NCBI GenBank assembly: GCA_021816545.1
Contig: JAKAXP010000137.1
Location: forward strand, 1 to 6,326
Source: Bacteroidota bacterium
Lineage (GTDB): Bacteria; Bacteroidota; Bacteroidia; Bacteroidales; VadinHA17
DNA length: 6,326 nt
Direction of reading: 5' to 3'
Shown: one piece after another, positions 1-5,651 of the stretch
How the letters are laid out: every line of letters begins with the position of its first letter
How positions within the stretch are numbered: position 1 is the stretch's first letter
Position numbers and translations under genes: made by a program
Notes under the pieces: generated by a model
What the model saw: only the letters and a program-made list of their open reading frames with translations
Told to the model about the DNA's origin: nothing
Databases searched by the model: none

Positions 1-87
1 TGACATCAGGAAGGTGGTGCATGACCACACATCGGTGGTACCGCCGGCAAGCAGAAGCAACAATGCAAAAAGTGTCAGTTTCTTCAT
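1..87 (-). CDS. Exported protein, N-terminal fragment; possible Cys N-terminal-nucleophile amidohydrolase
   Basis: Only the first 29 codons lie in the window; the gene continues past the left edge. It reads MKKLTLFALLLLLAGG, then TTDVWS, then CTTFLMS: two lysines, a Leu-rich hydrophobic core and a probable signal peptidase site after Ser22 (Val at -3, Ser at -1). Cleavage there would expose Cys23 as the new N-terminus. A secreted protein starting with Cys-Thr-Thr-Phe resembles choloylglycine hydrolase and linear-amide C-N hydrolase (Ntn hydrolase) families, in which the N-terminal Cys is the catalytic nucleophile. That family call rests on about seven residues and is tentative. A lipoprotein is the alternative, but Trp at -2 of the would-be lipobox argues against it. 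The ATG is preceded by an inverted repeat that ends 2 nt upstream. The gene runs in the same direction as the serine hydrolase upstream, but 298 bp with repeats separate them. Confidence 0.6.
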   Translation of the reverse strand, partial: MKKLTLFALLLLLAGGTTDVWSCTTFLMS

Positions 88-89
88 AG

Positions 90-130
90 GGGTTAAAATA
101 ATGCGGATAAAGTTATGTTTTTTTTAACCC
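90..130 (-). promoter_or_regulatory. Inverted repeat abutting the start codon of the partial gene (possible leader hairpin)
   Basis: GGGTTAAAA at 90-98 and TTTTAACCC at 122-130 form a perfect 9-bp inverted repeat with a 23-nt spacer. In the minus-strand transcript the 3' arm ends 2 nt before the ATG at 87. A further TTTTAACCC at 162-170 could pair with the same 3' arm, giving two alternative hairpins. The stem is mostly A-U, so stability is uncertain. It could instead be a protein-binding dyad or chance in AT-rich sequence. No convincing TTTG/TAnnTTTG promoter was found for this gene. Confidence 0.35.
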
Positions 131-231
131 GTTATTCCCCTGACGGTTTCCTGTTAAGATTTTTTAACCCAACACCGCATTCAGGGCATCGCCCCTGATA
201 TGCTGTCCCGGTCATTCACTGCCGGCCGGCT

Positions 232-383
232 ACTGGTACTGCCGTCCCGATCCGCCGCCGGCGGATACGGGATTGGTTCTCCTCCCATGTCGGAGCCCCA
301 AACTGGTACTGCCTTTCCGATCCGCCGCCGGCGGATACGGGATTGGTTCTCCTCCCATGTCGGAGCCCCAAACTGGTACTGCC
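232..383. repeat. 70-bp tandem repeat, two copies plus a 12-bp partial third
   Basis: Positions 232-301 and 302-371 are identical except at two bases (G244/T314 and C246/T316). The first 12 bp (ACTGGTACTGCC) occur again at 372-383, two bases from the stop codon of the serine hydrolase at 386. Each copy contains a GC-rich palindrome, ATCCGCCG-C-CGGCGGAT, at 250-266 and 320-336. In copy 1 this can extend through TCCCG/CGGGA with one bulged base. In copy 2 the C246-to-T316 change would still allow a G-U pair in a plus-strand RNA. The near identity suggests recent duplication or homogenisation. It probably belongs to an interspersed or intergenic repeat family, but no other copy is visible in this window. 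Open frames crossing it shift from copy to copy because 70 is not a multiple of 3, so it is not coding. Confidence 0.9.
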
Positions 384-385
384 AA

Positions 386-2059
386 CTATTTTATCCTCTT
401 CCCTTCTATCTGCCGTCCGGACTGGTAGAGAATCATCTTGTTGAACTTCCCGTCAGGGTCAGCGACGAATTCGACCTGTGCATCAACAACCTTCAGGAAG
501 AATTTCGTTTCGCTCTCCGGGAAAACCTCGAATTTGCCCTGGCCTGTTGCCTGGGTCATGAGCCTGTTACCCTCCCGGGTGAACGTAACTGTGAAGCCGG
601 GCTGCAGTTCAAATTCTCCGGTGTACCTGTCAAGAATTGATTCACTGACGGTGATTGCTTTCTTTTCCTCCACCTTTTTTTCAGTCCGTTTCCATGTATC
701 AAGCCTGCCCCTGTCATCTGTAATGAATGATATTATTGTTTCAAAGGAATCCCTTTTGAATGTTGCGTACATGAAGGCATCCTCAACCAGGAACTTATCC
801 TCTTCAATCGGAAACATCTTCCTGGTTCCTGACCCTGCCAGCGTTGCAGCGAGCTGGTTACCGTCCCTCCTGACAGTCACCTCCCTGCCGGCGTCATTGA
901 CGTAGATCCCGACATACTGATCAAGGGCTGCTTCGTCAAGAGATATTGTTGCTGTCTGCAGCGGCTTACCTATTGCCATGGCAGCCATCTTCAGTGCAGT
1001 GAACTCCGGTGCTTTTGCAGTACTGTTCGAGAAGAGCGCCACAAACACATCCTCCTTGGGCAGGTATACTGAAGCTGTCAGGTAGCCGAATATACCGCCG
1101 CCGTGCTCAACGGTCGGGCTCCCCTGCAATTTTGAAAGGAAAAATCCGTACCCGTAGCCGGTCCCTTTGCCATCTTTAAGCTTGTACTCTGTCAGAGCCA
1201 TTTTAAACGTCTCCTTTTTTACCACCTTCCCGTCATACAATGCCTGGTGCCATTTAAAGAGATCACCCACGGTTGACATGATTGAGCCGGCCGAGTATGG
1301 CTGGGTCATGCTGCAATAATTTGAATTCACAATTCCTTCAGCGCCCTGCTGATAACCGTAGGCGCGATTTTTAATTATCTCTGTATCGCTTCCATAGCAC
1401 GTTGACGTCATGCCAAGCGGTGTGAAAAAGTTTTCCTGGATATAATCAGCATAGCTCTTACCTGTTACTTTCTCTATTATATAACCTAAAAGTACATACC
1501 CTGAATTGTTGTAATTCCATTTTGTTCCAGGGGCAAACTCCATTGGCTGGTTCTTAAAAGAATTTACAAGCTCTTCGGGAGTCATGTCGGTTCTCACGTT
1601 CTTGATGTAGTCAGACACATTTGTGTAGCTCTTTATCCCGGAGGTGTGGGTGAGAAGATGTTCAATGGTTATTGTGTAAGCCTGCGTCGGGTAATCAGGG
1701 ATGAATTTTGTTATGTCGTCATCCAGGGAGAGTTTTCCCTGTTCCATGAGTTGCAGGATGGCAACAGCCGTAAATTGTTTTGTAATTGAGCCTATCCGGA
1801 ATACCATATCCGTTTGCATCGGCACATTCAGTTCAAGGTTTGCCATTCCGAAAGCCTTGCTGTAGATCACCTGGCCGTCTTTTGCCACAAGGGCGGCACA
1901 TCCGGTCTCATCGGGTTTGAACTGGTCAAGAAGCATTTTGTCATAATCCACAGCAAGCTTTTTAATATTCAGCGGCTGTGCTGCAATGGAAACATTAAGC
2001 AAAAGAGCAATCAATGACAGCAATACTGTCACAGGGAAAACTGATTTTTTCATGGTCAT
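386..2059 (-). CDS. Secreted beta-lactamase-like serine hydrolase with two DUF3471-like C-terminal domains
   Basis: A 557-aa protein of the class C beta-lactamase / penicillin-binding-protein-like serine hydrolase family (Pfam Beta-lactamase). Members act as D-Ala-D-Ala peptidases, esterases or amidases; the substrate here is unknown. Residues 1-27 form a signal peptide ending IAA before Gln28, indicating export. The catalytic motifs are all visible: SITK at 91-94 (nucleophile Ser91, Lys94), YNN at 183-185 for the Tyr-x-Asn motif, and HGG at 319-321 replacing KTG. After about residue 370 come two related beta-rich segments, about 375-458 and 474-554, each starting L-D-x-Y-x-G and resembling DUF3471. 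They are joined by a charged linker (KRTEKKVEEKK). The open frame extends 46 codons upstream, but a good promoter at 2119-2151 lies inside that extension, so the start is ATG 2059 or ATG 2053 (MKKS). The gene is divergent from the lipoprotein gene and probably monocistronic. Confidence 0.92.
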   Translation of the reverse strand: MTMKKSVFPVTVLLSLIALLLNVSIAAQPLNIKKLAVDYDKMLLDQFKPDETGCAALVAKDGQVIYSKAFGMANLELNVPMQTDMVFRIGSITKQFTAVAILQLMEQGKLSLDDDITKFIPDYPTQAYTITIEHLLTHTSGIKSYTNVSDYIKNVRTDMTPEELVNSFKNQPMEFAPGTKWNYNNSGYVLLGYIIEKVTGKSYADYIQENFFTPLGMTSTCYGSDTEIIKNRAYGYQQGAEGIVNSNYCSMTQPYSAGSIMSTVGDLFKWHQALYDGKVVKKETFKMALTEYKLKDGKGTGYGYGFFLSKLQGSPTVEHGGGIFGYLTASVYLPKEDVFVALFSNSTAKAPEFTALKMAAMAIGKPLQTATISLDEAALDQYVGIYVNDAGREVTVRRDGNQLAATLAGSGTRKMFPIEEDKFLVEDAFMYATFKRDSFETIISFITDDRGRLDTWKRTEKKVEEKKAITVSESILDRYTGEFELQPGFTVTFTREGNRLMTQATGQGKFEVFPESETKFFLKVVDAQVEFVADPDGKFNKMILYQSGRQIEGKRIK

Positions 2060-2118
2060 GGTTTTATTATGGTACTCAGTAAAGACGGAACTTTCGCGCA
2101 TGTGCGGCAAACGGAAAT

Positions 2119-2151
2119 CAAAATTAACAGCAAAAAACATCGGAATGCAAA
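2119..2151 (-). promoter_or_regulatory. Bacteroidota-type promoter for the serine hydrolase
   Basis: On the minus strand, TTTG (2151-2148) is followed after 21 bp by TAATTTTG (2126-2119). This matches the Bacteroidota -33 TTTG and -7 TAnnTTTG pattern. Transcription would start near 2112, giving a leader of about 53 nt to ATG 2059. It supports the shorter start of the hydrolase because the longer frame would begin upstream of the transcript. Confidence 0.65.
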
Positions 2152-2235
2152 CCGTGTTAAAAAATAAATTTCGGCTTCCCAAAAAACCGGAAACCAATAC
2201 CCATGCAAAATAAACAGCTTATGATCCGAGAAATA

Positions 2236-2267
2236 TTTGACTTTGGCTGACTTGCAGTGTAATTTTG
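2236..2267 (+). promoter_or_regulatory. Bacteroidota-type promoter for the NTF2-like lipoprotein
   Basis: TTTG (2236-2239) and TAATTTTG (2260-2267) are separated by 20 bp, matching the TTTG / TAnnTTTG consensus. The predicted transcription start is about 2274, about 46 nt before ATG 2320. The -7 octamer is identical to that of the divergent hydrolase promoter. The two promoters fire away from each other, with their -33 elements 84 bp apart. Confidence 0.65.
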
Positions 2268-2319
2268 ATACAGCATTGATTATCAAAGTTATTTATTCAT
2301 TAAACAATTCCAGTTACCT

Positions 2320-2817
2320 ATGAAAACCAAACTTCTATTTCCGATGTTGCTGCTGATTGCAGCATGCACCACCAACAAGCCAATGACCGACGAGCAGAAG
2401 GCTGCAGCTATGGATGAAGCAACCATCGTTGTCAAAGAAATGTTCGGTGCCCTTGCAGTCAGTGATAGTGAAATGATGGTAAATCTGTGCGAAAACAGTG
2501 CCGATTTCACCTTCATACTGTCTGGTAAAGTGTATAACTATCAGTCTATGACGGAAGTTATACGTGAAATGCTTCCCCAGGTGGAAAAGCAGACATTTGA
2601 TACAAAGTTTGAACAGTATGTTTTGGTTGATCCGGCCTGTTTTATTTATAACTGGCACGGAAGGAACGGTGTCTTCATGAAGACGGGTGAATCTTCGGTC
2701 ACGGAAGATTACTTCGCCACTTATGGCTTCAGGAAACATGAAGACGGCTGGAAGCTGTTCATAGGACACGAATCGGCCATGCCTGCACAGCCTGCGGACT
2801 CCACTTCAGTTCAGTAA
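2320..2817 (+). CDS. Lipoprotein with NTF2/SnoaL-like (DUF4440-type) fold, function unknown
   Basis: A 165-aa protein with a lipoprotein signal peptide: KTK, a hydrophobic stretch, then the lipobox IAAC with Cys16 as the lipidated residue. Thr-Thr-Asn-Lys follows, so it is likely membrane-anchored and outside the cytoplasm. The mature part begins with a helix (about 25-48) containing VVKEMFGALAVSDSEMM, followed by a segment with LCENSADFTFILSGKVY, a helical MTEVIREMLPQVEKQ, and beta strands ending in GFRKHEDGWKLFIGHES. This pattern of an N-terminal helix, a 'phase of no activity' style strand and a final DGWKL strand is typical of NTF2-like/SnoaL-like proteins. Known members are enzymes, ligand-binding proteins or accessory domains, so no reaction can be assigned. 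It is followed by 122 bp before the thioredoxin gene with no clear terminator, so co-transcription is possible. The start is fixed by the lipobox spacing and promoter. Confidence 0.8.
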   Translation: MKTKLLFPMLLLIAACTTNKPMTDEQKAAAMDEATIVVKEMFGALAVSDSEMMVNLCENSADFTFILSGKVYNYQSMTEVIREMLPQVEKQTFDTKFEQYVLVDPACFIYNWHGRNGVFMKTGESSVTEDYFATYGFRKHEDGWKLFIGHESAMPAQPADSTSVQ

Positions 2818-2939
2818 ATCAGTTTCCACCACATTTCTCAGCTTTCCCTGATATAATTTCCGTCATCCGGGAGAGAATTGCTGTGAACTTCCGGGTGCTG
2901 TAATTGTTTTATTATTGTTTGGCGTTAATATCAGACATA

Positions 2940-3428
2940 ATGAGACTATTGCTGGCAGGACTCCTTATATCAACAATCAGCATTGTATCACTTCAGGCCC
3001 AGGAAATTGAAAAAATCGGTATCCCCGGGTTGGAGGAGATCCTGGCTGCAAATGAGGACCAGCTTCATGTGGTCAACTTCTGGGCTACATGGTGCCCGCC
3101 ATGCGTCACCGAACTGCCTTACTTTGAAAAGCTTTCGAAAGAATTCAGTAGCAAAGGGGTGAAATTCATCCTTATCAGCCTTGATTTTCCCAGCCAGATT
3201 GACTCGAAACTCATCCCCTTCCTGAAGAAAAACAAAGTCACCGCTGACGTAAGGGTGATGACCAACCTCGATTACAACAGCTGGATCGACAAGGTTGACG
3301 GCAACTGGCAGGGGAACATCCCGGTCACCCTGTTCTTCAACAATGCCAGGTCAATCAAATACTTTCACCCTTCCGAGCTGTCAGAAAAAGAACTGAGAGA
3401 TCTGATAATCAAATACAAACTGCAATAA
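2940..3428 (+). CDS. Exported TlpA/ResA-like thioredoxin-fold protein
   Basis: A 162-aa protein with a signal peptide (residues 1-20, ending LQA before Gln21) and a thioredoxin fold. The redox motif is WCPPC with Cys52 and Cys55 in the context VVNFWATWCPPCVTELPYFE, typical of TlpA/ResA thiol-disulfide oxidoreductases. The cis-proline loop is visible as GNIPVTLFF (Pro128). Members reduce disulfides in envelope proteins, for example during cytochrome c maturation or repair of oxidised proteins; the partner here is unknown. The frame continues 12 codons upstream to 2904, but ATG 2940 gives a clean signal peptide and is preferred. The next redoxin gene starts 21 bp after the stop, so the two are very likely one operon. 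No strong promoter was seen in the 122 bp upstream, so transcription may come from the lipoprotein promoter. Confidence 0.9.
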   Translation: MRLLLAGLLISTISIVSLQAQEIEKIGIPGLEEILAANEDQLHVVNFWATWCPPCVTELPYFEKLSKEFSSKGVKFILISLDFPSQIDSKLIPFLKKNKVTADVRVMTNLDYNSWIDKVDGNWQGNIPVTLFFNNARSIKYFHPSELSEKELRDLIIKYKLQ

Positions 3429-3449
3429 ACAATTAAATATCAACAGACA

Positions 3450-4058
3450 ATGAAGAAGTACCTGTACATGACAATGGCGGCCATCATGATGACCGGCCTC
3501 CTCAGTGCACAGTCGCAATACAAAGCCGGCGATGTTGCATCCGATTTCAGACTGAAGAATGTCAAGGGTGAACCTGTGTCACTTGCTGACAATAAGGATG
3601 CTGACGGATTTATTGTGGCCTTTTGGTGCAACACTTGTCCGGTTGTGAAGAAGTACGATCAGAGGCTTCAGGCCCTGCACGCAAAATACGCCCCGAAGGG
3701 TTACCCGGTTGTGGCCATCAACAGTAATGATCCGGCCGTATCACCCGGCGACTCATTTGAAAAGATGAAGGAGACCGCAGCAAAGCTCAATTATAAATTT
3801 GAATATCTGTTTGATGAAACACAGGAAGTCGCCCGCAAGTACGGTGCAACCAATACTCCTCACATATACATACTGTCTTGGAAGGACGGAAAACTTGTGG
3901 TGGACTATGTAGGGGCCATCGACAACAACGCCGATGATGCTTCAGTGGCTGACAAAAAATATGCAGAGGATGCCCTGGACAGTATTCTGGAAGGTCAGGC
4001 GGTTGCCCTTACCGGGACAAAGGCAGTGGGTTGCGGCATCAAGTGGAAGAAAAGCTGA
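3450..4058 (+). CDS. Exported redoxin (AhpC/TSA-like thioredoxin-family protein) with CNTC motif
   Basis: A 202-aa protein with a signal peptide (1-20, ending LSA before Gln21). It then has a redoxin start, YKAGDVASDFRLKNVKG, as in AhpC/TSA and ResA-like proteins. The active-site motif is FWCNTCPVVKKY with Cys60 and Cys63. GYPVVAINSND, YLFDETQEVARKYGATNTPHIYIL (cis-Pro137) and VDYVGAIDNN follow. The C-terminus GCGIKWKK carries a third Cys at 195; I recall a GCSIKWK ending as typical of this thioredoxin subfamily, so Cys195 may be functional. The likely role is thiol redox chemistry or peroxide defence in the envelope; the substrate is unknown. It is the last gene of the rightward group: a strong terminator begins 27 bp after the stop. 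The 21-bp gap to the TlpA-like gene contains no promoter-like sequence. Confidence 0.9.
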   Translation: MKKYLYMTMAAIMMTGLLSAQSQYKAGDVASDFRLKNVKGEPVSLADNKDADGFIVAFWCNTCPVVKKYDQRLQALHAKYAPKGYPVVAINSNDPAVSPGDSFEKMKETAAKLNYKFEYLFDETQEVARKYGATNTPHIYILSWKDGKLVVDYVGAIDNNADDASVADKKYAEDALDSILEGQAVALTGTKAVGCGIKWKKS

Positions 4059-4085
4059 TCCTGGTATAAGAGCAGTTTTCCCCGA

Positions 4086-4121
4086 AAAAGGCTTCCGGAT
4101 ACTTTATGCCGGAGGCCTTTT
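4086..4121. terminator. Bidirectional intrinsic terminator between convergent operons
   Basis: AAAAGGCTTCCGG (4086-4098) pairs with CCGGAGGCCTTTT (4109-4121): a 13-bp stem with one U-G wobble and a 10-nt loop, followed by TTTTGTTATTGT on the plus strand. On the minus strand the same hairpin is followed by a run of five T, with one C-A mismatch replacing the wobble. It sits 27 bp after the redoxin stop and 94 bp past the small-protein stop of the opposing operon, so it can serve both. Confidence 0.87.
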
Positions 4122-4153
4122 GTTATTGTGTCCTGTTCATAGCCGGTTTTACG

Positions 4154-4189
4154 CCCGGGAACCTTATGCCATTCTTCCCCGTTCCCGGG
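4154..4189. repeat. Perfect 9-bp inverted repeat in the convergent intergenic region
   Basis: CCCGGGAAC (4154-4162) and GTTCCCGGG (4181-4189) form a GC-rich stem with an 18-nt loop. It lies 26 bp beyond the stop codon of the small Lys-rich protein. Neither strand has a T run after it, so it is not a standard intrinsic terminator. In the leftward transcript it would be a stable 3'-UTR hairpin upstream of the terminator at 4086-4121, and may protect the mRNA end. Confidence 0.6.
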
Positions 4190-4215
4190 AGCATATCCAG
4201 CCGGAGGAACGATTA

Positions 4216-4422
4216 TTATTCCTCTGTTTTTACGGCTGTTTCTTCTGCAGGCGGTTCACTGGTGATATTACCGAACTTGTCAACATAGGCAATCATGTTG
4301 TCAAGCCCCCCGCCAGTTGAATTCTCCCTGCGAAGTTGCTTCTTCTGCTCCTTCTCTTTTCTCTTCTTCAGACGTTTCTCCGTCTTCTGCTTCTTGATGA
4401 AACTGTTGTTTGGTCCTGCCAT
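4216..4422 (-). CDS. Small Lys/Arg-rich protein resembling the N-terminal part of Bacteroidota cold-shock proteins
   Basis: A 68-aa protein starting MAGPNNSFIKKQ. Residues 10-32 are almost entirely Lys, Arg, Glu and Gln, probably a charged helix that could contact RNA or ribosomes. Then come GGGLDNMIAYVDKFGNITSEPPAEE and an acidic tail. From memory, the pattern of a Lys-rich helix followed by D-x-M-x-A-Y-V-D-x-x-G-N-I-T-x-x-P-P is the N-terminal region of longer (about 150 aa) cold-shock-domain proteins in Bacteroidota. Here the frame stops before any cold-shock domain, so it is a standalone form. Its ATG lies 12 bp after the stop codon of the DEAD-box helicase on the same strand, with no room for a promoter, so they are co-transcribed. 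A role in RNA remodelling with the helicase is inferred from context only. It is too regular and too well placed to be a chance frame. Confidence 0.8.
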   Translation of the reverse strand: MAGPNNSFIKKQKTEKRLKKRKEKEQKKQLRRENSTGGGLDNMIAYVDKFGNITSEPPAEETAVKTEE

Positions 4423-4434
4423 ATATTAAAGTTT

Positions 4435-5640
4435 TCAGTTAATAAATGTGATAGCCTTGCCGGCGGCACCTGCCCTGCCAGTACGGCCGATGCGGTGAAT
4501 ATAGCTCTCCATATCCTTCGGCTGCTGGAAATTGATTACATGTGAAACTTGCGAGATGTCAAGCCCCCTGGCTGCCACATCGGTAGCCACAAGCACCTTG
4601 ATCTTCCTGTTCCTGAATGACTCAAGGGCTTTTACCCTGTAGTTCTGTGATTTGTCGCCGTGAATCTCGTCAGCGGTTATTCCCGCCCTGCGGAGATCGC
4701 GGCAGATTCTGCTCACTCCCCGCTTGGTATCGGCAAATACCAGCACCTTCTCAAAGGAATCATCCCGGACCATATCCAGAAGTAGGTCGATCTTCTTTTC
4801 CCCATCCTTTACGGTAACGATGTCCTGGTCAATATTGTCAGCGCTTACATTGTCAGGACGTACCCTTACAATGTAGGGATCCTGAACCAGGTCACCGATG
4901 ATTTTCTGCTGGCTCCTGTCCTCGGTTGCGGAGAAGAGTATTGTCTGCATGCGACGGCTCATTCCGTCAACAAGCCTGTTTATTTCAGGGGCGAAGCCCA
5001 TATCGAGCAGCCTGTCAAATTCATCCAGTACCAGGATTGTGAACCTGCCCAGGTCAAGTGCCCCCTGGCGGACCATGTCGGCCAGGCGCCCGGGGGTGCC
5101 TATTATTATCTGTCCCGGTTTTCTCAGCCGGTCAATGTCGCGCCTGACGCTGGTACCTCCTATGAGGCATGTGCTGAACAGTTTCAGTCCGAAGGCTATG
5201 CTCCTGAACTCACTGTCTGTCTGAAGTGCCAGCTCGCGTGTCGGGGAGATGACCAGCACCTGACCGGAGGCATCCTTACGCAAGAGGTTATGAACCAGCG
5301 GGATCAGGAATGCACCTGTCTTGCCGGTACCTGTCTGGGCAAGTCCGATGAGGTTTCGGCCCTCAAGGATCGCCTCCAGTGTCTTGTCCTGGATTTCGGT
5401 GGGTTTCTCGTACCCTTTTTTACGAAGATTGCTGATTATTGAACCGTGAACGGGCAGTTCCTGTATGAGCCTCTCGGCCCTGTATGCAGTCACCGCTGCG
5501 GGAACAGCCTTCCTGATGAAGCTTTCCGGAGCGAGTCCCTTTGCAGTATGTTTTTTCCCGTTGCTGAAGTTTGCTGTTTCCTTTTTTCCGTGTCTGAAGT
5601 TTTTTCTTCCCCTGTCCCGGGGATCATTTCTATATCCCAT
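4435..5640 (-). CDS. DEAD-box-family ATP-dependent RNA helicase (RhlE-like) with DEFD motif II
   Basis: A 401-aa superfamily 2 RNA helicase that unwinds RNA duplexes using ATP, in the cytoplasm. The motifs appear in order: Q motif GYEKPTEIQ (77-85), motif I AQTGTGKT (101-108), Ia PTRELA (133-138), GG (161-162), TPGR (182-185), motif II DEFD (206-209), SAT (237-239), ATDVAARGLD (352-361), and HRIGRTGRAG (382-391). Motif II has Phe where DEAD proteins have Ala. The first 60 residues are a basic extension rich in Arg, Lys and Asn. The protein stops only ten residues after motif VI (AAGKAITFIN), whereas most relatives continue further. ATG 5640 (MGYRND) is chosen; the frame extends only two codons more, to a TTG. 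The small Lys-rich gene follows 12 bp later. Transcription probably starts near 5809, giving a leader of about 170 nt with a hairpin before the start. Confidence 0.95.
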   Translation of the reverse strand: MGYRNDPRDRGRKNFRHGKKETANFSNGKKHTAKGLAPESFIRKAVPAAVTAYRAERLIQELPVHGSIISNLRKKGYEKPTEIQDKTLEAILEGRNLIGLAQTGTGKTGAFLIPLVHNLLRKDASGQVLVISPTRELALQTDSEFRSIAFGLKLFSTCLIGGTSVRRDIDRLRKPGQIIIGTPGRLADMVRQGALDLGRFTILVLDEFDRLLDMGFAPEINRLVDGMSRRMQTILFSATEDRSQQKIIGDLVQDPYIVRVRPDNVSADNIDQDIVTVKDGEKKIDLLLDMVRDDSFEKVLVFADTKRGVSRICRDLRRAGITADEIHGDKSQNYRVKALESFRNRKIKVLVATDVAARGLDISQVSHVINFQQPKDMESYIHRIGRTGRAGAAGKAITFIN

Positions 5641-5651
5641 TATCAATTATT

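Noticed and set aside
181..198. Hairpin TCAGGG/CCCTGA as a terminator for the serine hydrolase
   Set aside because: The stem is only 6 bp and no T run follows on the minus strand.
232..383. Repeat considered as a mini CRISPR array (three 12-bp repeats, two 58-bp spacers)
   Set aside because: The 'spacers' are nearly identical to each other and the repeat is too short, so it is a plain tandem duplication; no cas genes are nearby.
200..640. Plus-strand frame of 146 codons across the tandem repeat
   Set aside because: It runs through the repeat in two different frames and then lies antisense to the well-supported serine hydrolase; it shows no recognisable protein features.
2060..2197. 46-codon upstream extension of the serine hydrolase
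   Set aside because: The promoter at 2119-2151 lies inside it, and the extension would bury the clear signal peptide that starts at 2059 or 2053.
2056..2286. Minus-strand frame of 76 codons in the divergent promoter region
   Set aside because: It overlaps both predicted promoters and the start of the hydrolase and has no recognisable features.
2284..2291. TAACTTTG on the minus strand as another hydrolase promoter
   Set aside because: There is no TTTG at the right distance, and a better promoter lies closer to the gene.
2913..2921. TATTGTTTG as a -7 element for the TlpA-like gene
   Set aside because: The internal spacing is one base too long and there is no -33 TTTG upstream.
3934..4320. 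Plus-strand frame of 128 codons over the end of the redoxin gene and the terminator
   Set aside because: It overlaps the redoxin in another frame, reads through the strong terminator hairpin and lies antisense to the small Lys-rich gene.
5644..5646. TTG start two codons upstream of the helicase ATG
   Set aside because: It adds only two residues, and ATG 5640 is the more likely start.
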